Source: Gemmatimonadota bacterium
GTDB lineage: Bacteria > Gemmatimonadota > Gemmatimonadetes > Gemmatimonadales > GWC2-71-9
DNA length: 11,063 nucleotides
NCBI GenBank assembly: GCA_004357415.1
Contig: SMVY01000131.1
Location: forward strand, 1 to 11,063
Direction: 5' to 3'
A program made the translations under genes and the position numbers. This document shows, piece by piece, positions 6,447 through 11,063 of the stretch. Within the stretch, counting starts at the first letter, position 1; each line of letters opens with the position of its first letter. The notes beneath the pieces were generated by a model. The model searched no databases. It saw nothing but the letters and a program-made list of their open reading frames with translations, and was not told where the DNA came from.

Positions 6447-6474
6447 ATGGTATGGCTGGCGGGGGGGATGTCCA
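6447..6474 (-). promoter_or_regulatory. Candidate promoter of the TPR/macro/TGase/ABC operon
   Basis: Read on the minus strand, TGGACA (6474-6469) and TACCAT (6452-6447) are separated by 16 bases and lie 39 bases before the TPR start codon. The match to a sigma-70-type consensus is moderate. It is supported mainly by position: it is the only plausible pair just upstream of the first gene. Housekeeping promoters of this phylum are poorly known to me. Confidence 0.4.
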
Positions 6475-6531
6475 GGGGCCCGGCCTCCCAGTGCCGCCCC
6501 CGCTGGCAGCTGCCGGCCTCCCGATCTCGCG

Positions 6532-6566
6532 CCCTTTTCCCTCTTAGCCCTCTTTCCCCTCTTACG
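6532..6566. repeat. Inverted partial copy of the CTAAGAGGG repeat family
   Basis: The segment reads CCCTTTTCCCTCTTAGCCC followed by further CTCTT-type units. Bases 6534-6554 are the exact reverse complement of 2726-2746, 21 bases long, in the array between the ABC genes about 3.8 kb away. It is the same repeat family in opposite orientation, here with about four units. It lies upstream of uvrA in a non-coding spacer. Confidence 0.8.
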
Positions 6567-6611
6567 CCGGCGTGCGGAGTCCAGCACCCTCCCGCTCCTT
6601 ACCTCCGCCCA

Positions 6612-6641
6612 TTGAATCCCGTCCGGGTCCCCGCCTATCTT
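6612..6641 (+). promoter_or_regulatory. Candidate uvrA promoter, possibly giving a leaderless mRNA
   Basis: TTGAAT (6612-6617) and TATCTT (6636-6641) are 18 bases apart. Only eight bases (6642-6649) separate the -10-like hexamer from the uvrA ATG at 6650, so transcription would start at or next to the start codon. No well-placed Shine-Dalgarno sequence exists (AAGG ends two bases before ATG). Both facts fit a leaderless transcript, but the promoter call itself is a visual match only. Confidence 0.4.
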
Positions 6642-6649
6642 TCAAGGCT

Positions 6650-9517
6650 ATGCCTCAAGAGTATCTGACCGTCCGCGGTGCGCGAGAACACAACCTGAAG
6701 GACATCTCGGTGGCCATCCCCCGGGAGCGCCTCACCGTGGTGACCGGGCTGTCGGGCTCGGGCAAGTCCTCGCTCGCGTTCGACACTATTTATGCCGAGG
6801 GGCAGCGCCGCTACGTGGAGTCGCTATCGTCATATGCGAGGCAATTTCTGGGCCTCATGGAAAAGCCGGATGTCGATGCCATTGAAGGACTTTCGCCGGC
6901 CATCTCCATCCAGCAAAAGACCACGGGACACAACCCCAGGTCGACCGTCGGCACCGTCACCGAGGTGTACGACTATCTGCGGCTACTGTGGGCCCGGGTA
7001 GGGGTGCCCCACTGCCCCAACGACGGCAGCCCGGTAGAACGCCAAAATGCCAGTCAAATCGCCGAGACCGTTGCCGGCTGGCCCGAAGGCACCCGGGTCG
7101 AGATTCTCGCACCGATGGTACAGGGCCGCAAGGGGGAGTTCAAGGACCTGTTCGAGGACATCCGCAAGCGCGGCTTCGTCCGGGTGCGGGTGGACGGCGC
7201 CACCTGCGACCTGAACGATGTCCCCAAACTCAACCGGCGCAAGAATCACTCGATTGCAGTCGTAGTCGACCGCCTGACCGTCCGTCCGCCTGACCGCTCC
7301 CGCCTGAGCGACTCGATCGAAACGGCCCTCAAAGTGTCCGAGGGCGTGCTCGAGGTGGTTCGTTACCGCGAGGGAGCGGACCCCGAATCGGTAATGTTCT
7401 CGGAACGGTTTTCCTGTCCCCAATGCGGTTTCTCCCTGGCCGATTTGGAGCCCAGGCAATTCTCCTTCAACTCACCGTTCGGCGTGTGCCCCGACTGCCA
7501 CGGGCTGGGGACCCAGCGTGAAGTGAGTCCCGACCTGGTATTGGCCGACCCGCAGATTTCCATCCTCGAGGGCGTGGTGCTGCCCTGGGGTGAACCCAAC
7601 GGTTATCTGCGGCGGGTGGTGCTGCCCACGCTGGCCAAGGCCCTCGACTTCGATCCGAACGCACCGTGGGGAGAGATTTCCGACGAGGGCCGGCAGGCGT
7701 TACTCCATGGACTACCGGGCCGCACGCTCAAGTTCAGCGCCAAGGGGCGGAAGTCGTTCGAGAGCGAGTGGGAGGGCATCCTCGAAAACGTGCAGCGCCG
7801 CTATCGCGAGACGTCGAGTGACTCGGTCCGCTCGTCCCTCAGCGAATTCATGGTCGAGCAGCGGTGTCATACCTGTGGCGGCAAGCGGCTCAAGCCCGAG
7901 AGCCTGGCGGTATTGGTCGAAGGGCAGAGCATCGGCAACGTGGTGGATCTGTCGATCGACCGGGCGCTGGAATTCTTCGGCAGCCTGCCAATCAAGTCGA
8001 ACGGAGGGCGGGGGCTGGAGGCCGACGTCGCAGGACCGATCTTGAAAGAAGTGTGTGACCGGCTCCGGTTCCTGCGGAACGTGGGGCTGGACTATCTGAC
8101 GCTGGGCCGGTCGGCCGGGTCGCTGTCGGGCGGGGAAGCCCAGCGCATCCGCTTGGCCACCCAGATCGGGTCGCGCCTGGTGGGCGTGTTGTACATCCTC
8201 GACGAGCCCAGCATCGGGCTCCATCAGCGGGACAACAACCGGCTGCTCGACACGCTGTCGGAACTGCGCGACCTGGGGAACACGGTGATCGTGGTCGAGC
8301 ACGACGAAGACACCATCCGGGCGGCCGACCACGTCATAGATCTGGGACCACGGGCCGGCCGGTTCGGCGGTGAGGTGGTGGCCGAGGGCACCGTGGCCGA
8401 GGTGATGGCCCACCCCACCTCGCTCACCGCCCGATACCTGCGACGGGAGCTACGGATTCCGGTGCCGCCAGCCCGGCGTCTCAGGACTCCCAAACGCCGG
8501 TTGCGGATCGTCGGCGCCGCCGAGAACAACCTGGATAATCTGACAGTCGATTTTCCCTTGGGGATGTTCGTGGCCGTGACGGGAGTGTCGGGCTCCGGCA
8601 AGTCGAGTCTGGTGACCGACATCCTGTATCGGGCGCTGGCCCGCCACTTCTATAGGGCCAAGATCGTGCCCGGCGTCCACACGCGGATCGAGGGGCTGGA
8701 TCAGATCGACAAGGTCATCGACATCGACCAGAGCCCCATCGGGCGGACGCCCCGGTCCAATCCCGCCACGTACACCGGTCTGTTCACTCCCATCCGCGAA
8801 TTGTTCGCCGCCCTGCCGGAGGCCAAGATGCGGGGCTACGGGCCGGGCCGGTTCTCCTTCAACGTGAAGGGCGGCCGGTGCGAGGCCTGCCAGGGCGACG
8901 GGCTGGTCAAGATCGAAATGCACTTCCTCCCCGACGTGTATATCTCGTGTGAGGTGTGCAAGGGCCGGCGCTACAACCGCGAGACGCTGGAGGTGCGCTA
9001 CCAGGGGAAGAGCATCGCCGACGTGCTCGATCTGACGGTGGCCGACGCGCTGGAATTCTTCACCAACCAGCGGCGCATCGCCGACAAGCTGGAATTGCTG
9101 AACGACGTGGGCCTGGGCTACATCCATCTGGGGCAGTCCGCCACCACGTTGTCGGGCGGCGAGGCCCAGAGGGTCAAGCTGTCGACCGAGCTGGCCAAGC
9201 GCGATACCGGTAGGACGCTGTACATCCTGGACGAGCCGACCACGGGGCTCCACTTTGAAGACGTGCGGCTCCTGCTGGAGGTGTTGCACCGCCTGGTCGA
9301 CAAGGGCAACACCGTGATCGTGATCGAGCACAACCTCGACGTCATCAAGACGGCCGACTGGGTCATCGATCTGGGGCCCGAGGGTGGCGAGGGTGGCGGC
9401 AAGGTGGTGGCCCAAGGCACGCCGGAAGAAGTGGCGGCAGCGGCCGGGACCCACACGGGGGTGTTCTTGAAGCGGGCGCTGGAGGTAGCACGTCAGGCAT
9501 CGGCCATCAGCCGTTAG
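6650..9517 (+). CDS. uvrA: UvrABC excision nuclease subunit A
   Basis: UvrA is the damage-recognition ATPase of nucleotide excision repair; it acts as a dimer and loads UvrB on damaged DNA. The 955-residue product matches the usual length (940 in E. coli). Both ATPase modules are complete: Walker A GLSGSGKSS (33-41, Lys39) and GVSGSGKSS (645-653, Lys651), and signatures LSGGEAQR starting at 492 and 834, each followed by YILDEP. Zinc-binding cysteines are at 256/259/280/283 and 744/747/767/770, in the E. coli spacing. The insertion-domain motif TVTEVYDYLRLLWARVG and RSNPATYTGLFTPIRELF are typical of the family. An in-frame ATG lies 26 codons upstream (6572), but that extension is Pro/Ser/Arg-rich and not part of the family; conserved sequence begins at 6650 (MPQEYLTVRGAREHNL). 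The gene stands alone, divergent from the TPR operon. Confidence 0.98.
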   Translation: MPQEYLTVRGAREHNLKDISVAIPRERLTVVTGLSGSGKSSLAFDTIYAEGQRRYVESLSSYARQFLGLMEKPDVDAIEGLSPAISIQQKTTGHNPRSTVGTVTEVYDYLRLLWARVGVPHCPNDGSPVERQNASQIAETVAGWPEGTRVEILAPMVQGRKGEFKDLFEDIRKRGFVRVRVDGATCDLNDVPKLNRRKNHSIAVVVDRLTVRPPDRSRLSDSIETALKVSEGVLEVVRYREGADPESVMFSERFSCPQCGFSLADLEPRQFSFNSPFGVCPDCHGLGTQREVSPDLVLADPQISILEGVVLPWGEPNGYLRRVVLPTLAKALDFDPNAPWGEISDEGRQALLHGLPGRTLKFSAKGRKSFESEWEGILENVQRRYRETSSDSVRSSLSEFMVEQRCHTCGGKRLKPESLAVLVEGQSIGNVVDLSIDRALEFFGSLPIKSNGGRGLEADVAGPILKEVCDRLRFLRNVGLDYLTLGRSAGSLSGGEAQRIRLATQIGSRLVGVLYILDEPSIGLHQRDNNRLLDTLSELRDLGNTVIVVEHDEDTIRAADHVIDLGPRAGRFGGEVVAEGTVAEVMAHPTSLTARYLRRELRIPVPPARRLRTPKRRLRIVGAAENNLDNLTVDFPLGMFVAVTGVSGSGKSSLVTDILYRALARHFYRAKIVPGVHTRIEGLDQIDKVIDIDQSPIGRTPRSNPATYTGLFTPIRELFAALPEAKMRGYGPGRFSFNVKGGRCEACQGDGLVKIEMHFLPDVYISCEVCKGRRYNRETLEVRYQGKSIADVLDLTVADALEFFTNQRRIADKLELLNDVGLGYIHLGQSATTLSGGEAQRVKLSTELAKRDTGRTLYILDEPTTGLHFEDVRLLLEVLHRLVDKGNTVIVIEHNLDVIKTADWVIDLGPEGGEGGGKVVAQGTPEEVAAAAGTHTGVFLKRALEVARQASAISR

Positions 9518-9558
9518 CCCCAGAAGCCAAACTCCAGACACCTGGCCGACGTTCCACG

Positions 9559-9587
9559 TTGTGACGATCACAATTCGTCGAATCGGA
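9559..9587. promoter_or_regulatory. Overlapping dyad symmetries, candidate operator
   Basis: TTGTGA-CGA-TCACAA (9559-9573) is a perfect inverted repeat. It shares its edge with ATTCG-T-CGAAT (9573-9583), and CGAT/ATCG ends (9565-9568 and 9582-9585) tie the two together. The half-sites TGTGA/TCACA resemble those of CRP-family regulators, but the gap is 3 rather than 6 bases. The cluster lies about 85-110 bases upstream of the peptidase start. There is no T-run, so it is not an obvious uvrA terminator. Confidence 0.4.
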
Positions 9588-9670
9588 CAGCTGGTGGTTT
9601 TCGTACGTTTTCCCAGTAGTTTCATGCCGGCTTCACGGTCGGACGCCCATACTAGGTACTTCGCTGACTC

Positions 9671-11063
9671 ATGAAATCGCCCATGTCCATTCTAGTTAGT
9701 AACGTCTTCCTCGCTGGTTCCCTCCTTCTCGTTGCACCGGGGCCGCTCCTTCGCGCGCAGGAGGCCGATGGCGCTCGGCTCACGGTCGACCGCATCTATG
9801 GGTCGAAAGACTTCCGTAGCGAACGGTTTGGCCCGGTCCGGTGGCTGGGTGACGGAACTTCCTATACCACGCTGGAGCGGCGCGAAGACGGTCCCGGCCG
9901 TGACATCGTGCGCTACGACACCGAGACGGCGGCCCGGTCGGTGTTCGTGCCGGCCGATGATTTGATACCGGCGCGGGACACGGTCCCCCTCAGCATCCGG
10001 AACTACGCCTGGAGTGACGAGTTCGAGCGACTGCTGATCTTTACCAACAGCAAGCGCGTGTGGCGCACCAACACCCGGGGTGACTACTGGGTGCTCGACC
10101 GCGCCAGCGGCGCGCTCCAGCAACTGGGTGGCAGCGAGGCGCCGGAGTCGTCGCTCATGTTCGCCAAGTTCTCTCCCGACGGCGACCGGGTGGGCTACGT
10201 GGTGAAGAACAACCTCTACACCGAGGACCTGCGCACCGGGCAGATCACCCAGCTCACCGACGACGGCTCCCGCACCATCATCAACGGGACTTTCGACTGG
10301 GTCTATGAAGAAGAGTTCGGCCTGCGGGACGGCTGGCGCTGGAGCCCGGACGGCCGGCGGATCGCCTTCTGGCAACTCGACGCCGAGGGCGTGCGCAACT
10401 TCAACCTGATCAACGACACGGATTCCTTGTATTCGCAGGTGAACCCGGTGCAGTACCCCAAGGCGGGCGAGACCAACTCCGCCAACCGGGTGGGAGTGGT
10501 GTCGGCCGACGGCGGCGACATCACCTGGTTCAGCATGCCGGGGGATTCGCGCAACTACTACATCGCCCGGATGGAGTGGGCCGCCAACTCCGACCAGGTG
10601 GTGATGCAGCGGCTCAACCGGTTGCAGAACACCCTCGACCTCCTGATCGGCGACGTGGCGACCGGCAAGGTCCATTCGGTACTGACCGAGCGCGACGAGG
10701 CATGGGTGGAGACGGTGGACGACTTCGCCTGGCTTGACGACGGCCGGTCGTTTCTGTGGACCAGCGAGAAAGACGGCTGGAACCACGCCTACATCGTTTC
10801 CCGGGACGGCGCCACCCGCCGGCTGCTGACGCCGGGTGAGTTCGACGTCATCAGCATCGTCGGGGTCGACACCGACGAGGAGTGGCTCTACTTCATCGCC
10901 TCGCCCGACAATCCCACCCAGCGTTACCTGTACCGCACTCCGCTCGAGGGGCAGCCCCAGCTGGAGCGGTTGTCGCCGGTCGATCGGGAGGGAACCCACA
11001 GTTACAACGTGGCGCCCAATTTCAATTGGGCGTTCCATACATCCCACAGCTTCGGCGCGCCGC
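9671..11063 (+). CDS. Dipeptidyl peptidase IV-like S9 serine peptidase, N-terminal part (runs off right edge)
   Basis: The open frame has 464 codons and continues beyond the window. A signal peptide is visible (MK start, hydrophobic about 6-27, likely cleavage near LLRAQ at 26-30), so the protein should act in the periplasm or outside. The remaining sequence is the eight-bladed beta-propeller of the DPP IV family (Pfam DPPIV_N). It has the signature FDWVYEEEF (208-216), where two adjacent glutamates hold the substrate N-terminus (human Glu205/Glu206; here probably Glu213/Glu214), then WRWSPDGRRIAFWQLD (222-237) and YPKAGETNSANRVGV (262-276). The catalytic alpha/beta-hydrolase domain with Ser-Asp-His lies outside the window, so activity cannot be judged. 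The enzyme would remove N-terminal dipeptides, usually X-Pro. The ATG at 9671 is preferred over 9683 because it supplies the basic signal-peptide start; neither has a clear ribosome binding site. Confidence 0.93.
   Translation, partial: MKSPMSILVSNVFLAGSLLLVAPGPLLRAQEADGARLTVDRIYGSKDFRSERFGPVRWLGDGTSYTTLERREDGPGRDIVRYDTETAARSVFVPADDLIPARDTVPLSIRNYAWSDEFERLLIFTNSKRVWRTNTRGDYWVLDRASGALQQLGGSEAPESSLMFAKFSPDGDRVGYVVKNNLYTEDLRTGQITQLTDDGSRTIINGTFDWVYEEEFGLRDGWRWSPDGRRIAFWQLDAEGVRNFNLINDTDSLYSQVNPVQYPKAGETNSANRVGVVSADGGDITWFSMPGDSRNYYIARMEWAANSDQVVMQRLNRLQNTLDLLIGDVATGKVHSVLTERDEAWVETVDDFAWLDDGRSFLWTSEKDGWNHAYIVSRDGATRRLLTPGEFDVISIVGVDTDEEWLYFIASPDNPTQRYLYRTPLEGQPQLERLSPVDREGTHSYNVAPNFNWAFHTSHSFGAP

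Larger units (their letters stand above)
6409..6649. other. Divergent intergenic region between the TPR operon and uvrA
   Basis: This 241-bp spacer should hold the promoters of both directions. It contains a perfect 10-bp palindrome GGCAGCTGCC (6505-6514), two direct copies of CCGGCCTCCC (6480-6489 and 6513-6522), and the CCCTCTTAG-type repeat (6532-6566). I saw neither an E. coli-type LexA box (CTGT-N8-ACAG) nor a Gram-positive-type one (GAAC-N4-GTTC), so SOS control of uvrA is not shown here. Confidence 0.5.

Noticed and set aside
6572..6649. An extended N-terminus of UvrA from the upstream in-frame ATG.
   Set aside because: The extra 26 residues are Pro/Ser/Arg-rich and outside the family alignment, and conserved UvrA sequence begins at the ATG at 6650.
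9534..9545. A uvrA terminator hairpin, CCAG-ACAC-CTGG.
   Set aside because: The stem is only 4 bp and no T-run follows.
8450..9625. A 391-codon minus-strand open frame opposite the uvrA C-terminal half.
   Set aside because: It is antisense to conserved UvrA zinc and ATPase motifs and has no recognisable domain.
9621..9655. A promoter for the peptidase gene with a TACTAG -10-like box at 9650-9655.
   Set aside because: The correctly spaced -35 position reads CCGGCT, which is no match, so I could not support it.
9692..11047. A 451-codon minus-strand open frame opposite the peptidase gene.
   Set aside because: The plus strand encodes an unmistakable DPP IV propeller with a signal peptide. The antisense frame has the Val/His/Gly-rich composition typical of mirrored high-GC coding sequence.

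Overview
This GC-rich bacterial window holds eight protein-coding genes and no RNA genes. Six minus-strand genes occupy roughly 1-6408 and two plus-strand genes occupy 6650-11063; both edge genes are cut by the window. The strong G/C third-position bias, a periplasmic dipeptidyl-peptidase-IV-type enzyme and the style of the tetratricopeptide/macro-domain operon suggest a Gemmatimonadota-like soil or sediment bacterium, but there is no marker gene to prove this and the assignment is inference.

Layout, in transcriptional order on the minus strand: a six-repeat TPR protein (6408-5605), a divergent macro-domain protein starting with TTG (5608-5108), a membrane-anchored transglutaminase-fold protein (5111-3549), an ABC ATPase (3552-2797), a large 12-helix ABC exporter permease (2711-1020), a small three-helix membrane protein (775-503) and the N-terminal part of a GT87/DUF2029 membrane glycosyltransferase (414 to the left edge). 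The first four genes are joined by three successive 4-base stop/start overlaps (TTGA, ATGA, ATGA), so they almost certainly form one translationally coupled operon with the permease behind it. On the plus strand are uvrA (6650-9517), diverging from the TPR gene, and the first 464 codons of a secreted dipeptidyl peptidase IV-like S9 peptidase (9671 to the right edge).

The most interesting part is the TPR / macro / transglutaminase / ABC exporter operon. The transglutaminase-fold protein has lost both the catalytic Cys (Ala428) and the catalytic His (Ser462), keeps the Asp (Asp476), and has no cysteine in its 520 residues, so it looks like a pseudo-enzyme. The macro domain has RPAD where ADP-ribose-binding macro domains usually carry NAAN. 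The operon therefore pairs two apparently non-canonical domains with an ABC exporter; its function is unknown to me.

The second theme is intergenic. Four spacers carry short tandem repeats: an inverted pair of 7-mers (421-476), seven 7-base blocks in phase (982-1030), a 79-bp array of 8-9-mers separating the ABC ATPase from its permease (2713-2791), and a short inverted copy of that last family in the uvrA/TPR spacer (6532-6566), which shares an exact 21-base stretch. The permease and glycosyltransferase start codons directly abut such repeats and have no visible Shine-Dalgarno sequence. No CRISPR, IS element, tRNA or rRNA was seen, and no gene-free stretch exceeds 300 bases.
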